15,643 bases of DNA from Zancudomyces culisetae (lineage: Eukaryota > Kickxellomycota > Harpellomycetes > Harpellales > Legeriomycetaceae), in the NCBI GenBank assembly GCA_001969505.1, contig LSSK01000163.1:5565-21207 (forward strand). The letters are read 5' to 3'. The notes beneath the pieces were generated by a model that was not told where the DNA came from, searched no databases, and saw only the letters and a list, made by a program, of their open reading frames with translations. Below, one piece after another: positions 1-9,178 of this stretch (positions are counted from its first letter, which is position 1; every line of letters begins with the position of its first letter). The position numbers and the translations under genes were made by a program.

Positions 1-313
1 CAAGACATCTTCAAAACAGGGACCTGGCAGTACTTTAGGCAACTTAAAAAGCACTGAGGCATTTAAAGAGCTCGTTTGCAGTTTGCCCAACCTGAATGTA
101 GGTTTGAGCGAAATCTCAGTTCCTAAATCGCAATCAAATACGCATACCTCGCCTACAAAAGTTGTGGCGTCCCCGTCGACAAATTCCAACGATAGCAACA
201 AGAAAAGTAGTCTTACCAGCAGTACTCTGGAGAAGAAGCCGCCAGTTATAGATGATGGTGATAAAGACATTGATACTGAAGAGTTTGGTGTTGTTCCTGA
301 AGCATCTAGCTAG
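1..313 (+). CDS. C-terminal part of an unidentified protein (5' end outside window)
   Basis: An open frame enters from the left edge (first full codon at position 2) and ends at TAG 311-313, giving 103 C-terminal residues. No in-frame ATG occurs, so the start lies upstream of the window. The visible part has a short, possibly structured segment near the edge (FKELVCSLPNLNVGLSEI) followed by a Ser/Thr/Asn/Lys-rich stretch and an acidic end (DDGDKDIDTEEFGVVPEASS). That is the look of a disordered tail. I do not recognise the family. The reading frame itself is supported by uninterrupted length to the edge and by a coding-like composition that is richer in G and C than the AT-rich DNA after the stop. 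Confidence 0.7.
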   Translation, partial: KTSSKQGPGSTLGNLKSTEAFKELVCSLPNLNVGLSEISVPKSQSNTHTSPTKVVASPSTNSNDSNKKSSLTSSTLEKKPPVIDDGDKDIDTEEFGVVPEASS

Positions 314-665
314 TTAGAACAACGATTAAAGATGATACTATCCTTGATAGTGCTACCTGTATCAATATCAATATCAGTATGATTTTTTATTAGCTATTTT
401 CTCTTTTTTTTTGCTTTGTAGTTTAGATTTTGTAACCGATTTCCTTTTACGTGGGATTTTTTAGCACATCCTTATATCTTTTTTGCTGTCTTTGAACACA
501 AATTAAAATTTCGATTAAAACCAGTGCTAAAACGGTAAAACTGTAAAACGGTTACCATTTAATTAAATACTTTGACAACTGCTATTACATCTTCAGAATT
601 GAAACACCAAAATACTCAATCAATATACATTCGAAAGCATAAAGCGAACCAACTGTATATTAAAG
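314..665. other. Intergenic region, 352 nt
   Basis: AT-rich spacer between the 3' end of the left-edge gene and the start of the PTRHD1-like gene, both on the + strand. It should hold the terminator of the first and the promoter of the second. Visible structure: a TATCAA-type short repeat near 360-375, T-rich tracts near 385-415 and 475-483, and an octamer tandem repeat at 528-551. No RNA gene or ORF is supported. Confidence 0.6.
528..552. repeat. Tandem octamer TAAAACNG x3 upstream of the PTRHD1-like gene
   Basis: Three head-to-tail octamers (TAAAACGG, TAAAACTG, TAAAACGG) followed by TT, ending about 114 nt before the ATG at 666. The repeat is directly visible. A regulatory role is only a guess from position. 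Confidence 0.6.
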
Positions 666-1198
666 ATGTCTGAAGCTTTAACAATGTACGTGGTGGTCAG
701 AAGAGACCTAATAAAAGTGAGTATTGGATTAACTACAAATTCAAAGTGATATAACGCATTTGCTAGTAAATATTTAACAAATCTGTTTATCTTTGTAGGT
801 GTTGAAATGGCCATTGGGAAGGTACCTATTTATTTAGAATTGCTATATATGATTACTATACCACCACCGATTCATTCCTCTGTAACAAAGAAAACTTGTA
901 AATAAAAAATAGTGTAATTTCGCAGGCCTGTCATGCAGTTAGCGAATGTATTTGGAAAAACCGCGAACATGAGTCTGTTGTGCAGTACATGAACGATTCC
1001 AAAAATATGCACAAAGTTACCCTCAAGGTCGACAGCGAAAATGAGTTGCGCGAGTTGAGTGAACAGTTGAACACAGAAAATATTCTACACAGTCTGTGGA
1101 GAGAACAACCTGAAGATATACTTACCTGCTTGGCAACTGTTCCTATCTATAAGAAAAACGTTGAGCACATCTTTAAAAGATATTCGTTATTAAGATAA
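666..1198 (+). CDS. PTRHD1: PTRHD1-like protein, peptidyl-tRNA hydrolase II fold, three exons
   Basis: Exons 666-716, 799-821 and 913-1198 join in frame to 119 residues (360 nt with stop). The product lines up along its whole length with the small PTRHD1 family, whose human member is 140 residues: VVVRRDL near the N-terminus, WPLGSVISQACHA at the second junction, MHKVTLKV mid-protein, LHSLWREQPEDILTCLA, and an FKRYSLL end. Known of the family: it shares the PTH2 fold, but hydrolase activity on peptidyl-tRNA is uncertain. The third exon must start at 913: only the TAG acceptor at 910-912 restores the conserved GSVISQACHA stretch and the frame, while the nearer CAG at 923-925 breaks it. The start is the first ATG; a second in-frame ATG seven codons in would still keep VVVRRDL. 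The gene runs towards the 3' end of the MMS22-like gene, about 300 nt apart. Confidence 0.85.
717..798 (+). other. Intron 1 of PTRHD1-like gene (82 nt)
   Basis: Donor GTGAGT, acceptor TTTGTAG, possible branch TTTAACA 20-25 nt before the acceptor. Phase 0. Retention would give an in-frame TGA within eleven codons. Confidence 0.85.
822..912 (+). other. Intron 2 of PTRHD1-like gene (91 nt)
   Basis: Donor GTACCT, acceptor AAATAG at 910-912, possible branch CTGTAAC near 880. Phase 2. A competing CAG 13 nt downstream (923-925) would shift the frame and destroy the QACHA motif. Confidence 0.8.
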
Positions 1199-1502
1199 AA
1201 CGCTACAACTTGTCCTGCTTTCCGGCTAGTCATATGTATAGCCCTTTTTTCTTCCCGATAAATGCTACTACCCATATGCCAATACATAAAAGTAAAAGCG
1301 AGCACGGTATCATTTGAACTAGAGTAGTAGAGACTAAAATATATATAAAGCTAAACAAGAAAAGATCAAAATAGTTTCAAAATGCATCTAGCTTGCTTTG
1401 GATTTTATGATACCAGAAAAGCGAGTACAACAAATCATAAGTGGTTGTAAAACGAGTATTTCTGTAGTAGCGTATATATATAGTCTCTTTTATTGGAGTT
1501 TC
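1199..1502. other. Convergent intergenic region, 304 nt
   Basis: Lies between the 3' ends of the PTRHD1-like gene (+) and the MMS22-like gene (-). AT-rich, with TATATATA runs near 1340 and 1473 that could serve as 3'-end processing efficiency elements. I see no gene or RNA in it. Confidence 0.6.
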
Positions 1503-4500
1503 TTACAAAATAAAGTAGCTAGGAAAGTACGAGTTAAACAAAACTTTGACGCGAAATACTAGGGTTTTGTAATCATCAACCGAAACCTTGTGAGGCAAAA
1601 GTGATTTGTTCGATAGAATCTCATTGGCTGAGTCGAACATGGTTTTGAAAAGCGATCTGAGCGTGTTGCTGGTTTGGAGATTGGTAGGTACAGTTGTAGT
1701 TGTCATTATGGGTGTGGATCCTGGCGTGGGTGTTGATATTGATACTAATGCTGGTGCTGATGCTGATACTGGCGCTGATTGAAGATAATGTGAATTTGAA
1801 ATGTTTTTAAATAGTGATTCTAATAGTAAAAAATCTAAAGTGTTGTTGCTTTTACCACCACCAGATGTAGCACGACTACAATTGAGATTTAAAAGCAAAT
1901 CTACTGGAAAATCTACATCACCAACCCCCTGGTTGTATCTAACATTATTCCCAAGGGAGCTTGAATTTGCGAGGTAAAGTTGAATTTCTGTTATAAACTT
2001 GTATACATAGTGTTGCAGGTTCAGGTCTAATAGCATCACAAACCACCAATGCACAATTTCAGATTTCAATCTGGCGAAATCTTCAAAATCAAGATATTGA
2101 ATTGCATTTGACATGAACATTGAAATCGTCAATCTCCTCAAGTACTTATCGATGATTATGGAAAACGAATTCTTGCCATAATCTAAAAAGTAACTGTCCC
2201 AGTTGTAATTGAACGCAACATTATTAGCTATAGTTGTGTTAGTATTATCGGGATTAGTGTTGTTGTCATTGTGGTTATTGCTGGCAATATACCTGCTCAT
2301 TTTGCTATGACCCACAAGTATTTGTAACAGCAATGTCAGAGCCTTTACTCGCTTATTCAAGAGTACCAAGTTGTAGGAATAAGCCTTTCCATAGTTGGTC
2401 GAGATTTTGGAGTTCATTCCTATGATGGAAGATCTCAAGTCTGCTACCCAATATGTTTGCAACACCTCGATTATCTTTGAGAAAACAACGCTGTACTCTT
2501 GATGATTATTATTACCATGCAATTCAGCAGAAATATCGTTTCCAGAGTATTTAGAAGCATTATTGCTACATGAATCAAAGTTTGGTAAGGTTCTATCACC
2601 AAACTCGTGTCGTGGGTTCACAGGATTTGCATTTGTAAGCGCACCAGTGACATATTGATGCTCCTGCTTTTGGATTTTACAGATAATAGTCAAAATATCT
2701 TCGAGAAGTTCCAGTGCCAGCCGCTGTGGATTGAAGGTAAAGATTTCTGAGCCGAGGGAGATGCTTTTAAACAAACTTGCATTGAGAAGGAGGTATACCA
2801 AGCCTAAAAATCCGGTAGGAGGGAGTATACTACCAGTGTTAATATTGGCATTGCTAGCGTGATCCAAGGAGGTCGTCAAGAGCCTTGTTGCAGACTTGAG
2901 GAGTCTGTCAATACAAATTTGCAATGTGAAGCTCTTACAGCTAGATGCTAGGTAGAGCTGCGTGTACTTTTGCAAGTAGTTATTCCACTGATATATGCAT
3001 AGCCGTTGGCAGTCATAATAATAATACCCGTCGGTTCTTTTCTTGTTATTTGGTGTGTTCTTATGCGATAGGTCTCTCCGTTTAGTACCAGGGTTGAGCT
3101 TTTCAAGGTCAAAGTTTATGAGCCTAACCGTAATTATTTTTGCGGTGGTGAGCCAGTTTTCCATCAAAAGATCTGATGCAAAGCTGTTTGTCATGGCGGA
3201 ATCAGAGGTGTTATTGGTGCCAACCGAGTTTAACAAATCGTCAACAATGTTGAATTTCTGCTGGATAAGACGCAGCGGGTTTATAATATCTTTGTTTGTA
3301 GTCTTTAGAATCACATCGAACAGCATCAAAGAGTACAGGACAGACGTTTTTTTACCATTCTCGACTTCAACGGCATTAGGATGGGTGTTCGCAGCAGCAA
3401 TATTATTCTTGTTGTTGTGACTAGATGTATTGCTAAATGTTTTTGTGGGCAAAATTTTACTAACCAAAACTCTCCATTCTTTTAAAAATGTTGGGTTTAG
3501 GCAAGCCGACCAAAGGTTGAATGTATCATATAATATCCTCAAATACACCATTGTCATCCTGTTTTTGAAAAAATATTCTGAACATTCACAAGTTTCAGGA
3601 AATTCAGAGTACGTAAAATCTGCTGGGCCTTGTAGCTCCGTTTTTCCATGCTCTTCAAAGTACAGCACATGCAATTTGTACACTAGCCTTGTGGTTAATG
3701 CCAGCGAAAACCCACTTTCTTGGCATACGCATTTCCCACCGCCAATAATACTCTTTGTGTGTTTTGTACCCAAATTTGATGTTGTAAGCTTATGTAAAAC
3801 GCTTAGCCCGCTTTTTCTACTTACTACATCGCATTTATCCACAAGAAAGCCTTCTAAAAAGCACTGGAAACTACTATTGACATTATTAATGTTGGTTTGG
3901 TTTGGTGATAAACCAAGGTAGTAGGGAAATGTACTGGATGATGAGATGCCTTTCTTGGAAAATTGGGTTAATGGTAACATCATTTTGATGAAAAAATTCC
4001 ACAAATTCTTTCTTGATATTGTTGGGTGCTTTTCAAGCGCAGTCCAGATATTTTCGCACCCAGAGATTTTACTTTTATAGAACGTCGATATAGCTGGATC
4101 AATTGAGCTGTTTGAATAGCATAAAGCATCATAGTTGGTTAAATTTATTAGAGCCACCAAAAGCTCGATGTTCCAGCCTTCAGAGTTCTCGCCTTTGCTC
4201 CATCTATCATCTCCACCAATTATAATTGACAGGCTGTCCCCTGTATTTAGATACTTCCATTTTCTTGTTATTTTATTAACATCCAAGTTATCAACTACCA
4301 ACTCAACAAGTGAGCTCAGGCATAGTGAAAGCATACCGTTCAATTTTTGCTCAAATAAAGCCACTTTGTCCGATGTTGTATTAAGATTGCTGGATCCAAA
4401 GGCAATTGTAGCGGGCTTTGGGCCCACAATAGAATGCAGCTCTCTTCTGGCGACGTGATTCTCGCCAACTCCAAAATCGTCCTGGTTGATACTTAGCTGC

Positions 4501-7500
4501 ACTTTTGCTAGTACGCACTTCATTACAAGGACAACCACAAATATGTTTAAAAAAAAGAACGACTTTTTCTCAGCAGGAATCTCAACAGAGAGAGTCGACA
4601 TGTGTGTTTTAATAAGCGCAGATAGTTCATCCATTTTGCTGGCCATGAGCTTCAGATTCTCTGAACTTTTCTCCGTCGAAAGTACGTTCGAGTATGAAGC
4701 AATTTTATCGAATATCAACATCGTTTGGCCAAACTCACCGTCAAATGGAGAATATAAAAGGCTGTTCAACCAAGTTATAATATCCCTTTCATTTACCAGT
4801 GTTGATGAAATTTCAGTATCAGTGTTTGTATTAATCTCGCGTTCATTTTTGAATAGTAGACTTTCTAGCCTGTTTAGAATAGTTGAAACCATTCCTTTGC
4901 CTACAAACGAACTTTTGTCAAAGTATATACCGCTTGGTAGTTGATATATATCGCTTATACCTAAGTGTTCTTTTTTATCTACAGCTTTTGCAAAACCATT
5001 ATCCTCGTTTGAACTTACATTTGCACATATATTTACATTTTCATTTTCATTTTCATATCTATTTTGAGTATTCTTTCTGTTTTTGCTTTTGTTATTTTTT
5101 CTTTCTGGAAACAAAGATCTGATATATTCCGCCTTATTCTTGTCAACTACACGCGCCGCAGGTTTTGGCCTTCCTTGTAGTTTGCTTTTCATATAGCTGG
5201 GTAAAATAGATTTTGGAGTTTCATTATTGGTTGTTGGATTGCTATTATCATAGTATGTTTTTAGCGTTCTCTGTCTATTTTTTCTACTTTTGAACGTAAT
5301 GACACCAGGATTATCACCTGCAGTGCCCCCTCCAACCATATTGCTGTATTTTCTCCCCTCAACCCCAAACAACTGATAGCCAAATGGCTCCTTTTCCATC
5401 CCACCATCTACCCGGATGCCATCACTCCTCTTGTTCACATCCACTTCCTTGCGTCTACCCCGCACAGTTTTCCTAAACCTGTTTACGTTTATTACGCCAC
5501 GTTGCTTTTTTGAGTTGAATTTTATCCTCCCTTCTGGTGCGCGGATTTTGGCCTTTGTCTTGCGCTTTGATGTGGTATTTCCATTATATTTGGGCGGCGA
5601 ACCTCGATCGTCGTATTCGTAATCCACCATATCACTGCTACTTTCCCCAAAACCACTACGTATGCTTGCTACATCGCTGTTGCTTTCACCTCTTGGGAAA
5701 CAAACCCGTCTAACATCTAATATTCCAGTTCTCCACACCTCGATTATCTTTATCGCTACAGAGTCGTTTGTTACCTTTTTATACGGACTATCATATTCCA
5801 CTTTACCCACCGCCCCATTTATATTATCATTTTTGTTATCAGGAAGTTTATGCCGCAATTCTCTCGCAGCAACTCTCAAAAATAATGGTGCCTTTTTCCC
5901 ACTGGGATATTGCCATTTATACACATCCATAAAAGTTATTTGGCCCATATACCTTGATTGCACATTTTCCATATCCTTTCCTGATGATATGCTCATGTAG
6001 TTCTCTATTATTGATAGTTATGTTAATGTCTAATTCACTTAAACCTACCCCCCCCCATTTTCCAACTTTTCTGGAAAAATTCAAATACACTTTACACACA
6101 TAAATCTCATCAAATCTTACCTCTTTTCGAGTGTCTGGAACCTCTTTTTCTCCCAATCCCTGTTTTAGGTCGATTTGCCTTCCTAAAAGTTGTTTTCGGT
6201 TTTATAGTAGCCTTTCTACTGCCGTAGTCGCTAGAAGAACTGACATTCGAATTGCTTCTATAAACTCTTCGCAAAAATGAGGCCGGTAGTACCCCTCTTA
6301 TGGATTTTTTGTTTAATAATGGCTTTTTATTTTTTCGTTTTTCTAGCCTCGATACTGGAGAATCCGATTGTTCGATGCTACTTTTTTTACTGCTAGCATC
6401 CGTAAGTATTACCCTTGGTCTTTTTTTCCCCTGGGTACCAAGATTTTGTCTCGCAAAGTTGTAGTGGTAGCCTTTTACAAAGCCTATAGAGCCACTGTCA
6501 TCACTATCATCAACGTTTATGTTATGTTTGACTGTATTTGCAGATTTTTCTTTGATACCTTTGTTGATACCACTATTATATTCTTCATTTTTTTGTTCAC
6601 TTAGAAAACTATTTTGACTACGCAATATTCTACTGATTTCACTTATACCGTCCAAGTCACTTAAACTACTATCCATATCAAAATCTATATCCATATCTAG
6701 ACCATCCCTATCCTTTATTGCTACATTTTTTTTATGTGTACCATAAGTTTTAGATCCCTCTTGACTTCTTAGTTGATTTATCCATGTTTTAACTCTTTTT
6801 TTTCCAATTGCTGCCTTTCTTCTCTTTTTAAATGTTCTTTTAACCGCTCTGGGTCTATGCTCGTTTCCGCGTTGACTAATCCTAGAATTGATTCTAGAGG
6901 CCGGCTTATCAATTTTCTCGTTTAACAACTCAGCACTCTTTATTACATCGCTTTCTGCGCTTTCTTCGGCATCACCATTGTAGTATTCGCCACTGGAACC
7001 CTCCCCTCCCTCACCTGCTGCTTTATTAATAATTATATGCTTTTTTTTGTTTTTTCCAGGTTCGTATAGCACACTCAAATCAATTTTATTGTATTTACCA
7101 TATGGAACTTGCCCTGGTTTCGTCCATGTAAACTTTGTGTAGGGATGTAAAGACAGCTCTGTTCGCTTTCGAAATGAATATCTTCCGTGTTGGTTGTTCT
7201 CTTCCATTTCTTGCTGCTTCGAGTTTTTGGATATTTCAACACTTACAAGCGAACCGAATTTAGTCGGCCCTAGTGAATGTTGGCTTTTCCGTTTTAGTAT
7301 GTCTATACTTACCAGTTTCAGCCCCATTTGAATACTCAGACTCGCGTTCGAGTCGTATGTAATTGGTATACCATTATCGTTCTTTATAAAACCATTATAA
7401 TCCCCAAACCCGCCTGCTATGTTTCTGGTATTGCCACTATTATTTTCGTGTCGTGATAACACACTCCTGAGTTTCTTTTCCGCAGCTTCTATTTTTTCAT

Positions 7501-7783
7501 CCATAATACTCTCGCCTGAGCTAAACCTATCGCCTTCAGTATCTAAAGTAAATGCCGTTATCCCTTTTCTTATTATATCCATAGGGCTTTCTTGCATCGC
7601 TTTCCCAAAGACTCGTACATCATGCTGGATATCCGCAGCATATGGATCCTTTTCTAGGCTATTTTTTGGGCTTTCTTCACGCCCAAACGTTCCAAGTTCT
7701 TTTGCTTCAACTGCTTCGGTATTATCCTCTAGGGCTTTGCTATTCACTGAGCTTTTTACAGAAATGGCAATTCCAGGCGCCAT
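1503..7783 (-). CDS. MMS22: Mms22/Mus7-like replication-repair scaffold, two exons, about 2054 aa
   Basis: Exon 1 is 7783-6121 and exon 2 is 6004-1503. Joining them gives 6165 nt, an exact 2055 codons with TAA. Supporting family features: RYSFRKRTEL...LHPYTKF at residues 201-218 resembles the N-terminal RKR-x-LHPYT block of Mms22/Mus7. Just after the junction, FMDVYKWQY...APLFLRVAARELR (about residues 579-605) resembles the FLR(I/V)AAR block. The rest is a long helical region with NLWNFFIKMMLP and EWRVLVSKILP segments, interrupted by Asn/Ser-rich low-complexity loops. Family members are large (Saccharomyces Mms22 1454 aa, S. pombe Mus7 1888 aa). Known role: with the Rtt101-Mms1 cullin ligase it supports recovery of damaged replication forks and acts downstream of H3K56 acetylation. 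The start is the first ATG, right below a TATA-like element. The two ORFs could instead be two genes, but the in-frame splice and order of motifs argue for one. Family assignment is from remembered motifs and moderately sure. Confidence 0.65.
6005..6120 (-). other. Intron of the MMS22-like gene (116 nt)
   Basis: On the minus strand the donor is GTAAGA starting at 6120 and the acceptor is AATAATAG ending at 6005, with ATTAAC/CATAAC branch candidates about 15-20 nt before it. Phase 1: G from exon 1 plus AG makes a GAG codon, then AAC TAC ATG, in frame with exon 2. The next AG, two bases on, would be out of frame. The intron contains a run of nine G (minus strand) at 6056-6048. Confidence 0.8.
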
Positions 7784-7803
7784 TGTGTATGTTTTACTTT
7801 TGC

Positions 7804-7822
7804 TTTATATATTATATATACA
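7804..7822 (-). promoter_or_regulatory. TATA-like element upstream of the MMS22-like gene
   Basis: On the minus strand an alternating TATATATAATATATAAAG tract sits about 20-40 nt before the ATG at 7783. It is close to the start, implying a short leader if used. Composition alone in AT-rich DNA is weak evidence. Confidence 0.35.
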
Positions 7823-8021
7823 ATACCTCCCGTGTACTCAAAGAGTTGTTTGTGTATATCGTGTAGTCTTGTCACTATTAAATGGCGCAAATTCACATTT
7901 GCTCAACCGTCTGATATTTTGGTTTTCTGAGACTAAGTGGATTGTTTCGTTAGTTTACATTAATTGTTGTGTAGAGCTTGGTACTATCTGTGGTACTTAT
8001 ACTTTTTATTATGTGGGTATC

Positions 8022-8171
8022 TTAAGGTTTGCCACTAGAATATAATGGCCCACTACCATTATATTTTTCCTTGAACCTTTCCAAGACAGGTGCAGAGAAT
8101 CCACAATTTCTATCTATAATGTCTCAGTGCCTACCCCCGAAGCCTATTCTTCCAAATCCTAGTTTGTCAAG
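8022..8171 (-). pseudogene. Coding-like fragment with an in-frame TGA; exon or decayed gene
   Basis: On the minus strand the frame opens after a TAA at 8174-8172. It reads LDKLGFGRIGFGGRH, then TGA (8126-8124), then 32 codons (DIIDRN..., CGFSAPVLERF, KEKYNGSGPLYSSGKP) ending at TAA 8024-8022. The composition is protein-like and the DNA is visibly richer in G and C than its surroundings. A terminal exon starting at an AG near 8122 or 8115 would avoid the TGA, but I found no convincing upstream exon. A second minus frame is also open over 8114-8012, so frame choice is uncertain. I do not recognise a family. Confidence 0.25.
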
Positions 8172-8545
8172 TTACGATTTATCGTTCTGTTTTTTGCTGA
8201 TTGTCTGCTATTTCCTTTTTTTCTCCCAACCAACAGCTATTAAACTCTAATTGTAAATACAACCAACGAATAGTTTATCAGTAAATGTTTATATTTTTAA
8301 TTTCCTCAAAATTCGTACATTAACACCAAAACTCTTACTCAATATTCCTCTGAAAAACCTGGGGACAAAGTCATATATCTTGATGAGTATTACTCAAGCC
8401 GTTATACGCTTTTCAGCAACCATGTATGTATTGAAATGTCTAGATCTTGCTTGTACATTTATTTATATATGTAAAACTCCAACCCTAGTCAAAAAGTTCA
8501 TCCACCTTTCTACAGAAGAATCGGATGGTGAAAAAAAAATTTTTT

Positions 8546-8800
8546 TTAGCAAAAACTGGGTAAATGTGTGCGATATGTATACAAAGACTGATGAAAAATA
8601 AAAGGAATTGTTTTCTCCGCCAAATTGGCCACTAAAGCGTTGCTCTTTTTTTTTGTATACCCAGGTAGCGAACCACTCGGAAAAAAAATACTAGTTATGA
8701 GCAGAAATAAGACAAATAGCACACCAGCTCCAAAAGGAATTACAAATACAGACACACCTGATTCTATGTATCCTTCCCACCATGAAATTGTTTCATGGTT
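8546..8800 (-). pseudogene. Single-span membrane ORF with no in-frame start codon
   Basis: 84 sense codons are open from 8800 to the stop at 8546-8548. The start NHETISWWEGYIESG is followed by a clear hydrophobic span (about residues 16-40, GAGVLFVLFLLITSIFF at its end) and a lysine-containing tail (LPGYTKKKS). This looks like a tail- or signal-anchored small membrane protein. No ATG is in frame. The ATG at 8796-8794 lies in another frame (MKQFHGGKDT, then stop) and sits inside a perfect hairpin. Possible readings are a decayed gene, a missed 5' exon, a sequence error, or chance. A GTATAC donor-like site at 8656 might end the exon after LPG. Confidence 0.3.
8779..8799. repeat. Perfect inverted repeat, 9-bp arms, 3-nt loop
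   Basis: ACCATGAAA and TTTCATGGT flank TTG. The hairpin contains the out-of-frame ATG at the head of the membrane ORF. Confidence 0.7.
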
Positions 8801-9178
8801 TTACTTGATACACTAGTGTTTTTTTTTAAAAAAGTTGTGGTTTTTGTGAAATTTCGCATTTTTTTATTTATTGTAGCAATAGCTTATATAAGTATAAAAA
8901 AAGCTTGGATCTAATAGTTGGCGAACATTTCTGACTTAATAATTATTATTATTAAAGAGCGAGTAACCAGGAATTATACAACAAACAGAAAACTACAGCA
9001 GCATTGAATTTTAGGAGCTGTTTTTCAAGCTAATATAAAATATACACATATATCGTGCCATCAAGCTGGCATTACAACTGTTCACACACAACAAAATATT
9101 TTACATAGGGCAGAGTCGCAGTAAATGGCAAAAAAAAATAACCAGTAAGCTTTAACCTCATTTCCACTGGTTACCATA

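Larger units (their letters stand above)
7784..9178. other. 1.4-kb region without a complete gene
   Basis: Lies between the start of the MMS22-like gene and the 3' end of the Rrn10-like gene, both on the minus strand. That length is unusual here, where other gaps are about 100-570 nt. 7784-7900 looks like the MMS22 promoter. 8022-8171 and 8546-8800 carry coding-like minus-strand fragments, listed separately. 8800-9178 is AT-rich with a TATATAAG element near 8885 and no convincing ORF. I could not assemble an intact gene by joining the fragments with introns of the kind seen elsewhere in the window. Confidence 0.5.

Noticed and set aside
3043-5122. Several plus-strand ORFs of 79-163 codons opposite the MMS22-like gene
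   Set aside because: They are antisense shadows of a long coding frame, rich in Phe/Leu/Ser from complementing Asn/Lys codons, with no recognisable domain.
6048-6056. C9 homopolymer as a sequencing-error explanation for the split MMS22-like ORF
   Set aside because: The upstream ORF already ends at 6110, before the run is reached, and a clean in-frame intron spans the homopolymer, so no error is needed.
8029-8250. Plus-strand ORF with a hydrophobic C-terminus (MSQCLPPKPILPNPS...)
   Set aside because: It overlaps the minus-strand patch whose composition looks more protein-like, and the hydrophobic part comes from a T-rich tract.
8383-8530. Plus-strand start MSITQAVIRFSAT with a GTATGT donor and a possible second exon reading QKVHPPFYRRIGW
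   Set aside because: It resembles a mitochondrial presequence, but the 65-nt intron would be the shortest here, its branch site would be only about 3 nt from the acceptor, and the product would be 27 residues. Not enough support.
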